Shown here: positions 46,534 through 56,110 of the stretch, piece after piece
Layout: each line of letters begins with the position of its first letter
Numbering within the stretch: the stretch's first letter is position 1
Assembly (NCBI GenBank): GCA_905182405.1
Contig: CAJJBQ010000001.1
Span: 1,984,001-2,048,000, forward strand
Length of the DNA: 64,000 bases
From: Akkermansiaceae bacterium
GTDB lineage: Bacteria; Verrucomicrobiota; Verrucomicrobiia; Verrucomicrobiales; Akkermansiaceae
Reading direction: 5' to 3'
The notes under the pieces: model-generated
What the model was told of the DNA's origin: nothing
The model's database searches: none
The model's input: the letters and a program-made list of their open reading frames with translations, nothing else
Position numbers and translations under genes: made by a program

Positions 46534-47232
46534 TTAGAAAGCGGGGACGTCCTGTTCGTGAATGGCGTTGCAGATGAGGCGTAGGGAAGCTTCAAGATCT
46601 CCGTCGGCGGTCTTGAAGGCATCGGCATCGATGGTGAGAGGCGCGCCAAGGACGACGAGAGGGGCGCCGTGGCGGGGGCATTCGATGGCTTGTTCGAGGG
46701 TGAGGCCTCCGACCGCTTGCACGGGAACTGATACGGCATCGACGACTTCGCGGAGTTGATCGAGCGGGTTGGGCATGCGTTTTCCGGCGGCGGCGATGCC
46801 GCGTCGTTCGTCGTAGCCGATGTGATGGATGACGTAGTGGCAGCCGAGGTCTTCGAGGAGCTTTGCACCGGCAATCATGTCGGGGCAGCCAAGGTTGTCG
46901 CCCATCACTTTTATCCCATAATCCTGTCCGGCCTGTACGACGCACTTGATTGTTTCTTCATGGGCGCGTGCCATCACTACGACGTGAGTGGCTCCGGCTT
47001 TGGCCATCATTTCAGCCTCGAGATACCCTCCATCCATCGTTTTTAAGTCGGCGATGATGGGGACTTCAGGAAAGGCGTTGCGGAGTTCTTGAACGCCATG
47101 GAGTCCCTCGGCGAGAATGAGTGGGGTGCCGGCCTCCAACCAATCGACTCCGGCCCGCAGGGCGAGGGCTGCGGTTTCGAGTGCCTCATCGATATTGGTG
47201 AGGTCGAGGGATATTTGGACGATGGGTTTCAT
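46534..47232 (-). CDS. HPS/KGPDC-family (OMP-decarboxylase superfamily) aldolase or decarboxylase
   Basis: The 232-residue TIM barrel shows the HUMPS signature: the D-x-K-x-x-D motif in IIADLKTMDGGYLEAEM, an early glutamate in DWLEAGTPLI, and HHIGYDERRG. The last resembles hexulose-6-phosphate synthase (H-x-G-x-D) more than 3-keto-L-gulonate-6-phosphate decarboxylase. A late AVGGLTLEQAIE is a phosphate-binding loop. No phosphohexuloisomerase is adjacent, so formaldehyde fixation by the RuMP route is not supported. It is first in the four-gene operon that continues with two dehydrogenases and a TIM-barrel isomerase. Confidence 0.88.
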   Translation of the reverse strand: MKPIVQISLDLTNIDEALETAALALRAGVDWLEAGTPLILAEGLHGVQELRNAFPEVPIIADLKTMDGGYLEAEMMAKAGATHVVVMARAHEETIKCVVQAGQDYGIKVMGDNLGCPDMIAGAKLLEDLGCHYVIHHIGYDERRGIAAAGKRMPNPLDQLREVVDAVSVPVQAVGGLTLEQAIECPRHGAPLVVLGAPLTIDADAFKTADGDLEASLRLICNAIHEQDVPAF

Positions 47233-47360
47233 GATTGGAGAGCGAACTATCAGGGGGCACTATTTCATCGTTGCGGTGACGATTTTCCGGGAGTGTGTCG
47301 ATGATTGGTTAAATTGGAGAGTCGATGTGTGGACCGGTTAGAATCTATTTGCGTCCGCTA

Positions 47361-47394
47361 AAAACCCCGCTTCAGCGTGCTGAGACGGGGTTTT
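47361..47394 (-). terminator. Rho-independent terminator downstream of the barrel gene
   Basis: AAAACCCCG pairs with CGGGGTTTT and TCAGC pairs with GCTGA inside, giving a long hairpin with U-tracts on both sides. It lies 84 nt past the minus-strand barrel gene and upstream of the sugar operon start. Confidence 0.8.
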
Positions 47395-47477
47395 CAAATA
47401 GACTGTTTCGGATGATCTTACGATTCTTCTCTTCTGTAATTTAGCTACGTAAGGCGGTCTTTTAGGAAATTACTGAA

Positions 47478-48893
47478 TCAAAACGAGTAGCTGACTCCTG
47501 CTCCAAGACTGAAGCCAGTTAGATTGGCGTCAAAATCACTCCCTCCGACCGAGTCATTGAGGGATTCGTTCCAGTCGTAGCGGGCATTTGCCTCGACTGA
47601 CCATGAATCACTGATCTGGTAACCCAAAGATCCCTGAAGATAAAAGCCGAAGAGTAAATCAGTTCCGGAATTACGGAATCCAGCCGAAGCAATCTCAACC
47701 GGGGCTCCTCCATTGGTGACCTGAATAAGGCGGTCGCTTCGTTTGGCATCCCAGTCGGCGATATTCAAAACCACTCCTGTCCCGATGCCTGCAAAGAATC
47801 GGCTTTCGGACTGATAGACGGCATTTGCTCCGAGCGATATACCAAATAGGTTGACCTTTAGAGACTCCTGCGCCGAGCCGCTGAAGACGGCAAGGTCGGT
47901 CGATCTCAAGGTTTCCTCAAAGGTCCGCGGGCTGGTCGGTTCAACCGGCAGAAGCGGAGCAAGCGCTCCCGGTGAGCCAGTATAAGGGGCACTGGGAAGA
48001 ATCAAGCCTGTGGTGTCGAATCGATCAGTGGCCCTTACGTCAAAAATATCACGACGCGCGCTGGCATCTAGGGTGCTTAAGCCTCCCTGCCGGCCATCAA
48101 CATTCGTAAAGCTAAAATGGAAGGAGGGGCCGAGACTCCAACCTCTTCCAAGATCTGTGAGACGGCTCAAACTCAGATAGGGGGAGATCTCCCATTCGTC
48201 CCCTTCACTCCACCCGGTTGGCGCAGAAGCGGACGCAGCAGTAATCACACGACGTTCTCCTCCCGATGCTGACAAAAAGAGGGGCTCACCTGGAACATGC
48301 TCATTATATTTATAATCAGTCGTTCTTCCGGTCGCCGGGGTCCGGGGTTCCTGTCGGACATATTGGTCGTTGTCATAAAATCGGTCGGATAACCCAGTTT
48401 CAGGGCCGATTCCCGGAGGAGGAGTAAACGAGTTCGCGCCAAAAACACTGGGAGCAATCAGATTGGTTGCGCCGGTCTTAAAACCGACAGAGCCGATCTT
48501 TCTCCAGGACATTCCCCAGCCAAGATTCCATCGAGTCTTTGACTGAGAGGTTGGCATTACCAAATCAATGACACCTTTCGCAGAATACCCCTCCGAAGGT
48601 AGTAAGAGTCCACTCTTTGCGGACGATCGAGTCTTTGAATGAGGCGTTGGCATTTCCAAATCAATGACACCTTTTGCGGAATACCCCTCCGAAGGTAGTA
48701 AGAGTCCACTTTTTGCGGACGATCGAGTCTTTGACTGAGGCGTTGGCATTTCCAAATCGATGACACCTTTTGCGGAATATTCCTCCGAAGGAAGAGAGTC
48801 GAGTCCACCTTTTGCTGACGGAATCACATCATCTCCAGCGCTAACGGGAAAAACACTGAGGGCGAAGTATGCAAATCTGAATCTAAGGTTCAT
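47478..48893 (-). CDS. Outer-membrane beta-barrel protein with N-terminal tandem repeats
   Basis: The 471-residue protein has a signal peptide (to about residue 19) and then three copies of a 32-residue repeat of the form GYSAKGVIDLEMPTPxSKTR (about residues 35-120). The rest is alternating beta strands with aromatic residues, ending GAGVSYSF; a terminal Phe is the usual BAM recognition signal. The barrel part includes GWGMSWRKIGSVGFKTG and LFGISLGANAVYQSESRFF. I do not know its function. It is 20 nt downstream of the giant DUF11 gene on the same strand, so the two are probably co-expressed. Confidence 0.75.
   Translation of the reverse strand: MNLRFRFAYFALSVFPVSAGDDVIPSAKGGLDSLPSEEYSAKGVIDLEMPTPQSKTRSSAKSGLLLPSEGYSAKGVIDLEMPTPHSKTRSSAKSGLLLPSEGYSAKGVIDLVMPTSQSKTRWNLGWGMSWRKIGSVGFKTGATNLIAPSVFGANSFTPPPGIGPETGLSDRFYDNDQYVRQEPRTPATGRTTDYKYNEHVPGEPLFLSASGGERRVITAASASAPTGWSEGDEWEISPYLSLSRLTDLGRGWSLGPSFHFSFTNVDGRQGGLSTLDASARRDIFDVRATDRFDTTGLILPSAPYTGSPGALAPLLPVEPTSPRTFEETLRSTDLAVFSGSAQESLKVNLFGISLGANAVYQSESRFFAGIGTGVVLNIADWDAKRSDRLIQVTNGGAPVEIASAGFRNSGTDLLFGFYLQGSLGYQISDSWSVEANARYDWNESLNDSVGGSDFDANLTGFSLGAGVSYSF
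48541..48820 (-). repeat. 96-bp tandem repeats in the barrel gene
   Basis: Three copies of about 96 bp starting near 48541, 48637 and 48733. The first two differ at only a few bases; the third has a 6-bp change near 48790. In frame. Confidence 0.9.
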
Positions 48894-48913
48894 GACGGGG
48901 TAGGTAGGTTTGA

Positions 48914-51900
48914 TTATTGATCGACATCTTTTTGAATTACCCGGTAGAGTCGGAGATTTTCCCCAGCGGGATGGCTGGAGGTTTTGGGAGGACCATTATC
49001 AATCCATTGCATACGGGTTCCTCCTGAAATAACATCAGGAACAACATTGGTCCAAGAGTCACCGTTTTTACTGTATTGGACGGTATAGACTCCGCCAATT
49101 TGAGCTGCAAATTCGATCAAGAGGTCGCCATTGGGAAGGAACTTAGGAGGACCGGTATCGACACCCTCGCCGGTATTTTGATTTTCAACAGGATCAAGTA
49201 ACTCGATTTTAAAGACGGGCTCAAAACCTCCCGAGGCGTCAAGTTGGTAGTATTCTGCGACCAGATCGATGCTTTCCCCGCTCTCAAGCATCTGGTTGTA
49301 AAGTAGGTATGAATTTCCTCCGAATTCTCCCTGGGCATTGTGAATCGTGACCCCCTCGGGCATTCCACTTACGAGGATACGAAAAGCGGGGAGCGCACCA
49401 GGATTATTATTAGTGATCGTGATGACTTGTTTAAAGAGGGCTGTTTGTAGGTCCAAAGAAATTGCACCGGCCGCAAGATCCGCGCTCGAAGGGCTCACGA
49501 CATCAGTCGAGATAACCCTCGAATCATCGGTAGGATTAAGTAGCAGTTCATTTACACTGGCGATTGAGGCTTCATTTGAAAGAAGATCGAGACCGCCCGT
49601 AACGGTTTCAGGGACATTGAAATAGTAGATGATTGATGACGAACTTCCAACGGCGATGTCGCCAACCGTCCAGACTGAGTCCTCGAAAGACGCCCCGGAA
49701 GCGGGGTTGATCGATTCCACACTAGCTCCATCGGGTAAGACTTCAGTCAGATTGAGCGTCACGCCGGAAGCGTCGCTTGGCCCATTGTTGAGCACTGTTA
49801 TGGTATGAAAAAGATTTTTAGGAAGGTTGAAGCCGGAGAGGACCGGGTCCCGGGAATTGGTGGCTGAAACCGCGAGATCCACTTCCCTGAAAATGTCGTT
49901 GCTAGCGCTGGCTGATTCATTTCCAGAATTAATCTGCGTTTGATCAACTGAGCTGACCGAGGCTGTGCTTGTTACCCCAGGCGAAGAAAGGGCAGCCGAT
50001 GGCCCCACGGTCAAAGTCACTTCAAGGGTTTCGGAAGTGCCCACGGCCAGTTCACCGACTGACCAGATTTGGTCCAGGAAGGAACCGGTACTTGGAGTGA
50101 CTGAGTTCACCACAATGCCGTCTGCAAAAGTAAGCATTTCCATCAGCTCTAGCCCGGTGGCTTCAAGAGGCCCTAGATTCGTCACTTCTATGGTGTAAGT
50201 GAGATTGCCAACTCCGGAGCCGGCGACCACTGGCCCGTCCAGGCCGATCTGGGTGACTACTAAATCCACACCCGCAACGATGTTTGTTGTCTCGGTGACT
50301 GAGTTGTTGGAATTGTCGCTATCTGTTCCTGAGGCCGACTCAAGACTGCTGGTGCTGCTAACGGTGCCATTATTCGGAGCGCCGGTGTCAACCGTGAGAG
50401 TCACCGTGAGAGTAGCAGTCTCGCCCAGAGAAAGATTAAGAGTCCAGAGGCCGTTGGAATCGTTATCGGGCGCAAAAGATCCAGCACTTGGAACGATCGA
50501 TTGCACGGTCACTCCTTCTGGTAAATCGAGTGACTCTCGAATTCCAATATTGGTAGCATTGGAGGGGCCGCGATTGGTTGCCGTTACGGTATAGATGAGA
50601 TTGCCGGGCCCCGAAGCCGCCACCACTGGTTCAATCGATTCCATTTTTGCCAGCGCGATATCAAAGACATTAATGACGGAAGTGAGATCGGAATCTGAAT
50701 TGTCTGAATTGTTGAGTTCAATTTGATCCACTGAGGTAAGAGTGGCACTTCCCGAGATCGTGCCGATTCCTCCAAGGGCGGTGCCTTCGACGGTATAGGA
50801 AATTGAAAGAGTAGCCGATTCACCGGATCGCAGAACAGGGATGGTCCATGTTGATTGCTCAAAGGAACCCAAGGTTACGGTGGTATTTCCGACGGCGGTT
50901 CCGGAAGGAAGTATCTGGGCCTGAGTAATCGTGATCCCGGTTGCGGTGGAAGGACCACTATTCGTGGCTGTAATCACGTAGGTAAGATTTTCCGAGCCCG
51001 ATCCGGCGATCACCGTTTCAGTTGATCCTGTCACATCAAGGGCAATTGAGACGACCGCTTGGACATCCAATGTTTCATTCGCGGTGCCACTATTTCCGAG
51101 GGAGCTTGTCAGCTCTCCACTCGTGTTAGAAAAGTTGCCAACTTCCTGACTGGTGACACGAACGGTTACGGTACAAACCTCTCCTGCGGGGACGGTTCCT
51201 CCGGTATATGAAATAGTATCGGATCCGGAAATCGCAATCAGGTTCCCGCCCAAGCAGGTCGTGGCAGGATTGGCTGGAGTTGCCAAAACAAGACCGCCGG
51301 GCAGTTGATGGTTCAAAGCGATGTCGGTCGCCGCCAGTTGTGAACCTCTGTTGTCGATGGTGAATGCCATGATCGAAACCTGTCCTGTACTGATCAATTC
51401 CGGGCCAAAAGCCATGCTAAAAAGGGGAGGTGAGCTGACCGTAAGTGTGGCTGTCGTAGTCCCGCTGATCCCCAGAGAAGTCGTAAGATTGTCACTCGTA
51501 ATGACAAGATTGCCGAGAGTGTCTGCGGTAACATCAACTGTCACAGTGCAAATCTCACCTGCTGGCACGAGACCGCCGGAGTAGCTGATCGTTCCGCTTC
51601 CAGCCTCGGCCGAAACCAAACCACCGCAACTTGAAGACGGACTGGGGATATCGGCAATAATCATTCCAGCGGGAAGACTACTGGAAAAATTTACTCCTGT
51701 GGCTTCGAGACGACTGGCGCGATTGTCGATCGTAAAGATGAGCGTGCTGGTGCCGTTCAAGGGGACGTTGGTAGGCGCAAAACCACTTGAGAAAACAGGA
51801 GGCGCAGCGACAACATTTAAAGTGTCCGTGGCCGGGAATCCCACTAAAGTCCTTTGCCCAACTTCAGTGGAAATGAGGCTGGTCTTGTTGAGGTAGCTAC

Positions 51901-54211
51901 CGAGCGGGGCGGAGATTGGAATCTCAACTCCAACACGAAATGAACAAGATTGTCCGGGGGCGAGCTGACCTCCGTTAAACGATAAGACATCGCTGCCCAT
52001 AATCTGCGAGTTTGGCCCGCAAACCGCGGCAGGCCTCTCGGGAGATCCAATTCGAATATCATCGAAAAAGACCTGCATGACCTCGGAGGCTGCATTTGAA
52101 CTATTATTAAAGGCTCCCAGTATGATGGTGTGCTCGCCCGCTGAAAGGAAAATGTCGGTATTAAAAACCCGCCAACCTGAATCCTGATCACCTCCGCCGC
52201 CACCATTGAACTCAGCAAGTGAGTTATTGGGACCATTTCCATAGCGAACGCCATTCAACTCAAACAATGCTTGTCCGAAATCACCATCATCATAAGAGCC
52301 ATCAAAGAGAAGGCGATAGCGTAGAGTCACCGGAATGGAACCGGCTCTATCCAACCTAAAGGTCCTTGACCACCCGCCGGAACTGGCGGGATTGAGGAAT
52401 CCGGTGATGAAATTTTTTCCTCCGGCGATTACGGTGATTCCCCCACCTGAAAAACCACCGATTTGCTCGAGGATTCCATTTGAAGTTCCCGCATCGTTAG
52501 TCCCCTCAAAAGTGTCATCAGAATAACTGAAACCGGTAGTTGGTGACTCTGAAGCAGCTAATAACTCCAACGAAAAACCGGCATCGCTACTATCTAAAGT
52601 GGTTTGATGCAGCTCAACCGCAATGGTGTTTTGCCCTTCGACGAGAACTCCCGAAAGATTGATCGAGCTGGAGGTCTCCCCGGTTTCATTTCCGAGTTCC
52701 GAGAGGGTTGTCGTTGCTTGTCCAAGCGGTATTCCCGGACTCCGGAAGATCTCGGTCCCGTTGAGATAGATGATTGCACCATCGTCGAAAACATAATTAA
52801 TCAACCAATCGCCAAGTTTGACCCGGTCCGCATCGAGGTTGAATTGCTGTCGAAAGAGGTAAGTAGTGACGAGGTTCTGCCCATTGGCAGCGGCGTCAAT
52901 TCCACCTAAGACAGCGGGCGTTCCGGGAGGGAATGCATCGACGACACCTGCTTGAAAGGGAGCATTACCGGTTTTCCATGGTCCGATCGCCGAAGTTGAC
53001 GGATCAAAAGCAGAACCATTCCAGTCATTCCCGCTTGCGTCCACGGGATAGCCATCGTTTCTCCCATTTTCATTCTGAAGCTCATCAAGATAGTCCCACG
53101 TCCGTCCCAGGATCGAGGAGCCTCCGCCATCAAAGTTCGCATCGACCAGGAACCCTCCCTCCAATGGAAGATCCACCGCAACAGCCCCGGGAAGCATGGC
53201 ATCTAGATCATCCGAAAAGGTAATCCCCGAGAAGGTCTCCGTTTGACTATTGTTTGTGATGGTAAACTCCAGTGAGCCCCTCCCACCCGGATCGATGGAA
53301 TCTTCCAAAAATGATTTTGAGAATGAGATGTTCGCGAGATCTTCAGGGGGAATCACTTCAAGAACCCCACACGCCCGGCCGGAGGAAATCGGATTGCCGC
53401 CTGGGAAGCGGGATATGATCTCACCGGAGACACTGACGTTTGCTCCGGTCGATAGTCCCACCACATCAAAAGAGATGACACAGGTTTGTCCCGCTGGGAG
53501 GGTTGCTCCACTGAAGTCAATTTGCTGGGAACCCGCGATCGCCGTTAGAGTGGAACCCACGCAGTTGTTGGAAATGTTTGCTTGGGGCGCAACGACAATC
53601 CCTGGAGAGAGGTTATCGCTAAAAGAAATCCCTTGGGCATCCTCTCCGGATTGGTTTTGAATGGTGTAGGTGAGAGTTGTTTGACCCCCAAGCTGAACGG
53701 GATTCGCGGTAAATGATTTGGAGAAGCCCAGCGATGGCCCGGTCAAAGGAATACCGATTGAGGCGGTTGCGCTTCCGCTGTTCCCGGCATCTGAAGTCAA
53801 ATCACCCGTGGTAAGATCAAACGGTCCTTCGGCCAACAAGGTAATCCCTACTTTGGCGGAACACGTGGCATTGGCGCCAAGCGATCCGCCGCTTAAAGTA
53901 ATGGTATTTCCGCCATTCGAAACGAGAAAGATCCCTCCACAGTCACTGGTTGCATTGGCAGGATTACTCAAATAAACGCCATCTGGTAAATTCAAACTAA
54001 ACGCGAGATCGTTCACGACCACTGCGCTGTTGTTTTGCACTTCAAAAGTGAGTTCACTACAGCTTCCAACCCCAACCGTTGCGGGTGATAGACTTAAGTT
54101 GAATGAAGGAGCCTGTGCCCGGACCGTAGCCGTGAATAATAAGGGGGCGAGGACGACGCAAAAGAGGATCGAAGAGATAAATTGACGCGAAAGAGAAGGA
54201 GTGACAGTCAT
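48914..54211 (-). CDS. Giant secreted DUF11-repeat surface protein
   Basis: A 1765-residue protein with a signal peptide ending near TATVRAQA (about residue 33). Residues 35-350 hold Ig-like repeats with VGVGSCSELTFEVQNNS and QLGGQTTLTYTIQNQS (DUF7933/DUF11 type). Residues about 350-740 hold two jelly-roll-like inserts, one with WLINYVFDDGAIIYLNGTEI. Residues about 750-1070 return to cysteine-containing repeats. Four canonical DUF11 repeats follow (for example NLTYVITATNSGPSTATGIT). The C-terminus has VYTVQYSKNGDSWTNVVP, a tail found in PVC secreted proteins. Cysteine pairs recur in the N-terminal repeats, consistent with disulfides outside the cytoplasm. Probably an adhesin or structural surface protein; the barrel gene follows directly. 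Confidence 0.85.
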   Translation of the reverse strand: MTVTPSLSRQFISSILFCVVLAPLLFTATVRAQAPSFNLSLSPATVGVGSCSELTFEVQNNSAVVVNDLAFSLNLPDGVYLSNPANATSDCGGIFLVSNGGNTITLSGGSLGANATCSAKVGITLLAEGPFDLTTGDLTSDAGNSGSATASIGIPLTGPSLGFSKSFTANPVQLGGQTTLTYTIQNQSGEDAQGISFSDNLSPGIVVAPQANISNNCVGSTLTAIAGSQQIDFSGATLPAGQTCVISFDVVGLSTGANVSVSGEIISRFPGGNPISSGRACGVLEVIPPEDLANISFSKSFLEDSIDPGGRGSLEFTITNNSQTETFSGITFSDDLDAMLPGAVAVDLPLEGGFLVDANFDGGGSSILGRTWDYLDELQNENGRNDGYPVDASGNDWNGSAFDPSTSAIGPWKTGNAPFQAGVVDAFPPGTPAVLGGIDAAANGQNLVTTYLFRQQFNLDADRVKLGDWLINYVFDDGAIIYLNGTEIFRSPGIPLGQATTTLSELGNETGETSSSINLSGVLVEGQNTIAVELHQTTLDSSDAGFSLELLAASESPTTGFSYSDDTFEGTNDAGTSNGILEQIGGFSGGGITVIAGGKNFITGFLNPASSGGWSRTFRLDRAGSIPVTLRYRLLFDGSYDDGDFGQALFELNGVRYGNGPNNSLAEFNGGGGGDQDSGWRVFNTDIFLSAGEHTIILGAFNNSSNAASEVMQVFFDDIRIGSPERPAAVCGPNSQIMGSDVLSFNGGQLAPGQSCSFRVGVEIPISAPLGSYLNKTSLISTEVGQRTLVGFPATDTLNVVAAPPVFSSGFAPTNVPLNGTSTLIFTIDNRASRLEATGVNFSSSLPAGMIIADIPSPSSSCGGLVSAEAGSGTISYSGGLVPAGEICTVTVDVTADTLGNLVITSDNLTTSLGISGTTTATLTVSSPPLFSMAFGPELISTGQVSIMAFTIDNRGSQLAATDIALNHQLPGGLVLATPANPATTCLGGNLIAISGSDTISYTGGTVPAGEVCTVTVRVTSQEVGNFSNTSGELTSSLGNSGTANETLDVQAVVSIALDVTGSTETVIAGSGSENLTYVITATNSGPSTATGITITQAQILPSGTAVGNTTVTLGSFEQSTWTIPVLRSGESATLSISYTVEGTALGGIGTISGSATLTSVDQIELNNSDNSDSDLTSVINVFDIALAKMESIEPVVAASGPGNLIYTVTATNRGPSNATNIGIRESLDLPEGVTVQSIVPSAGSFAPDNDSNGLWTLNLSLGETATLTVTLTVDTGAPNNGTVSSTSSLESASGTDSDNSNNSVTETTNIVAGVDLVVTQIGLDGPVVAGSGVGNLTYTIEVTNLGPLEATGLELMEMLTFADGIVVNSVTPSTGSFLDQIWSVGELAVGTSETLEVTLTVGPSAALSSPGVTSTASVSSVDQTQINSGNESASASNDIFREVDLAVSATNSRDPVLSGFNLPKNLFHTITVLNNGPSDASGVTLNLTEVLPDGASVESINPASGASFEDSVWTVGDIAVGSSSSIIYYFNVPETVTGGLDLLSNEASIASVNELLLNPTDDSRVISTDVVSPSSADLAAGAISLDLQTALFKQVITITNNNPGALPAFRILVSGMPEGVTIHNAQGEFGGNSYLLYNQMLESGESIDLVAEYYQLDASGGFEPVFKIELLDPVENQNTGEGVDTGPPKFLPNGDLLIEFAAQIGGVYTVQYSKNGDSWTNVVPDVISGGTRMQWIDNGPPKTSSHPAGENLRLYRVIQKDVDQ

Positions 54212-54373
54212 TGAAGAAGAAGGGGACGGTTAGGCGGGCGAAAATCGGTATTACCGATCTTCGCTCTATTGAGTATTGTTTTTCAACAATGCGAGATAGA
54301 ATCGTTCATGGACAGTGGGAGGTCCATCGAATTTTTAATGCACGCGTTAAGATGACGAATCCTGGTCGTGATC

Positions 54374-54778
54374 TTAAAAAGGAATGTCGTCCTCGGTGAC
54401 CTTTGACTCGTTGTCGAAGTTCGAGTCGAAGGCTCCTGCAGGGGGATCACTTGGGGCTGCCTCGCCGCTAGGTGCTTCGCCGCTTGGGGCGTTTCCGCCT
54501 CCGCTTCCTTCACCTTGGATTTTCCAGGCGTTCAGGTTTACGTAGTAGCGCCCTTTATATTCATTTCCACGGACATCAAAAGTGACCGTAAGAGTATCGC
54601 CGATACTGAAGTTGTTGAGTTGGTCGATTTTGTCGCGGACGCACTCAAATTTTACCATTTGAGGGTAGTTGCCATCGGGGACTTCGATCACGAATTCGCG
54701 TTTCGTGAATCCACTTGCGAAGGTTTGGGGTTCTTCGAGGACTTTAAGGGCACCGGTGAGTTCAAAAGAATTAGCCAT
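54374..54778 (-). CDS. DUF3127 OB-fold protein with SSB-like C-terminal tip
   Basis: A 134-residue protein with an N-terminal beta-barrel-like domain (residues 1-90: FELTGALKVLEEPQTF, KREFVIEVPDG, VTFDVRGNEYKG, NLNAWKIQG) matching DUF3127. Then comes a Gly/Pro/Ser/Ala-rich linker and the end KVTEDDIPF. The final DDIPF is the same as the protein-docking tip of bacterial SSB. This suggests a single-stranded-DNA-binding accessory protein that recruits SSB partners; not proven. It lies 18 nt downstream of folA in a thyA-folA-DUF3127 run. Confidence 0.8.
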   Translation of the reverse strand: MANSFELTGALKVLEEPQTFASGFTKREFVIEVPDGNYPQMVKFECVRDKIDQLNNFSIGDTLTVTFDVRGNEYKGRYYVNLNAWKIQGEGSGGGNAPSGEAPSGEAAPSDPPAGAFDSNFDNESKVTEDDIPF

Positions 54779-54796
54779 GATTTTGAGGAGATAGTT

Positions 54797-55258
54797 TTAG
54801 CGGAAGTGACGTTTGATGACGAAATCTGGTTGTTCCCACATGAGCTCGCTCTTGGGGAATTGCGACTCGTATTCGGGGAAGAAAGTGTCTCCTTCGTAGG
54901 AGTCTTTGATGTGGGTGATTACCAAATCGGTCATGAGGGGCATTAAACATTGGTAAACCTGAGCGCCGCCGATGACGAAGATTTGTTGATCGATGAGCGG
55001 GTGATCTGTGAGGTCACGGGTGTGATGAATCGTTTCGACGCCATCGTGGTGCCATGCCGGGTCGGTGGTGAGGACGATGTTTTCCCGCTTGGGAAGAGGT
55101 CTGCCGATGGATTCGAAAGTCTTGCGGCCCATGATGATCGGGTGCCCCGTGGTCTGCTTTTTGAAAAATTTGAGATCGTCGGGGAGGTTCCAAGGGAGCC
55201 CTCCATCTTTCCCGATTACACGCTCGGGGGTCATTGCTACGATACCGGTGAGATTCAT
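54797..55258 (-). CDS. folA: Dihydrofolate reductase
   Basis: Reduces dihydrofolate to tetrahydrofolate with NADPH. Conserved segments: [25 protein letters not shown] is split by the active-site loop, then [16 protein letters not shown], and [15 protein letters not shown]. The acidic active-site residue is the Asp in PDDLKFFK. Length 153 is usual. Its start overlaps the thyA stop by 4 nt (ATGA), showing coupling. Confidence 0.96.
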   Translation of the reverse strand: MNLTGIVAMTPERVIGKDGGLPWNLPDDLKFFKKQTTGHPIIMGRKTFESIGRPLPKRENIVLTTDPAWHHDGVETIHHTRDLTDHPLIDQQIFVIGGAQVYQCLMPLMTDLVITHIKDSYEGDTFFPEYESQFPKSELMWEQPDFVIKRHFR

Positions 55259-56064
55259 ACTGCGACTGCCCCCTTAATGTGGGGATGTGCCTCGTAGCCG
55301 ACCAGCTCAAAGTCATCGAAGGTGAAAGAATCGATGTCCTTGATCTCTGGATTGAGCTTCATTTGCGGCAGGGGCATCGGCTCGCGGGTGAGTTGAAGCT
55401 TCGCCTGATCGAGGTGATTCGAGTAAAGGTGGAGGTCGCCGAAGGTGTGGACGAAGTCACGGGCCTCATATCCGCACACCTGTGCAAGCATGAGGGTGAG
55501 TAGGGCATAGGAGGCAATATTAAAGGGAACCCCGAGGAAGAGATCAGCACTTCTTTGGTAAAGCTGGCAGCTTAGGCCGGGTCGCTCGGACTCGGGGTCG
55601 TGAACGTAGAATTGGAAAAGGAGGTGGCAGGGCGGGAGGGCCATTTCATCGACCTTTCCCACGTTCCAGGCTGAGACGATGTGGCGACGCGAGGTGGGCT
55701 TGTTCTTTAAGTCATTTACCAAGCGGGCGATTTGATCGATGCTGCCGCCGGAGTCGGTGGGCCAGGACCGCCATTGCTGGCCGTAGACGGGGCCGAGGTC
55801 ACCATTTTTATCCGCCCAAGCATCCCAGATTCGGACCTTGTTTTCCTGAAGGTAGGCGATGTTGGTTTCGCCTTTTAGAAACCAGAGGAGCTCGTGAATG
55901 ATCGAGCGAAGATGAAGTTTTTTTGTGGTAAGGCAGGGGAATCCTTTGCGGAGGTCATAGCGGGCCTGTCGACCGAAGACACTGCGGGTTCCTGTCCCGG
56001 TGCGGTCGCCTCGTTCCTCGCCATTTTTGAGAACATCTGTGAGGAGATCGAGGTAAGCTTGCAT
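55255..56064 (-). CDS. thyA: Thymidylate synthase (ThyA type)
   Basis: Methylates dUMP to dTMP with methylene-THF, producing the dihydrofolate that FolA recycles. The catalytic Cys is in [13 protein letters not shown]; other signatures are [38 protein letters not shown] and [17 protein letters not shown]. Length 269 is close to E. coli ThyA. First gene of thyA-folA. Confidence 0.97.
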   Translation of the reverse strand: MQAYLDLLTDVLKNGEERGDRTGTGTRSVFGRQARYDLRKGFPCLTTKKLHLRSIIHELLWFLKGETNIAYLQENKVRIWDAWADKNGDLGPVYGQQWRSWPTDSGGSIDQIARLVNDLKNKPTSRRHIVSAWNVGKVDEMALPPCHLLFQFYVHDPESERPGLSCQLYQRSADLFLGVPFNIASYALLTLMLAQVCGYEARDFVHTFGDLHLYSNHLDQAKLQLTREPMPLPQMKLNPEIKDIDSFTFDDFELVGYEAHPHIKGAVAV

Positions 56065-56110
56065 GGGATGAATTAAAGCGGAGATGCAGGAGAGGGGAAC
56101 TTCAAAAAAG

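Noticed and set aside
45498..46874. Longer dehydrogenase start at 46874
   Set aside because: The extra 117 codons are low-complexity Ser/Thr/Pro and lie inside the HPS-like gene; the conserved enzyme starts at 46523.
46534..47232. RuMP formaldehyde-fixation pathway
   Set aside because: The HPS-like protein has no SIS-domain phosphohexuloisomerase nearby, and its neighbours are dehydrogenases and an epimerase.
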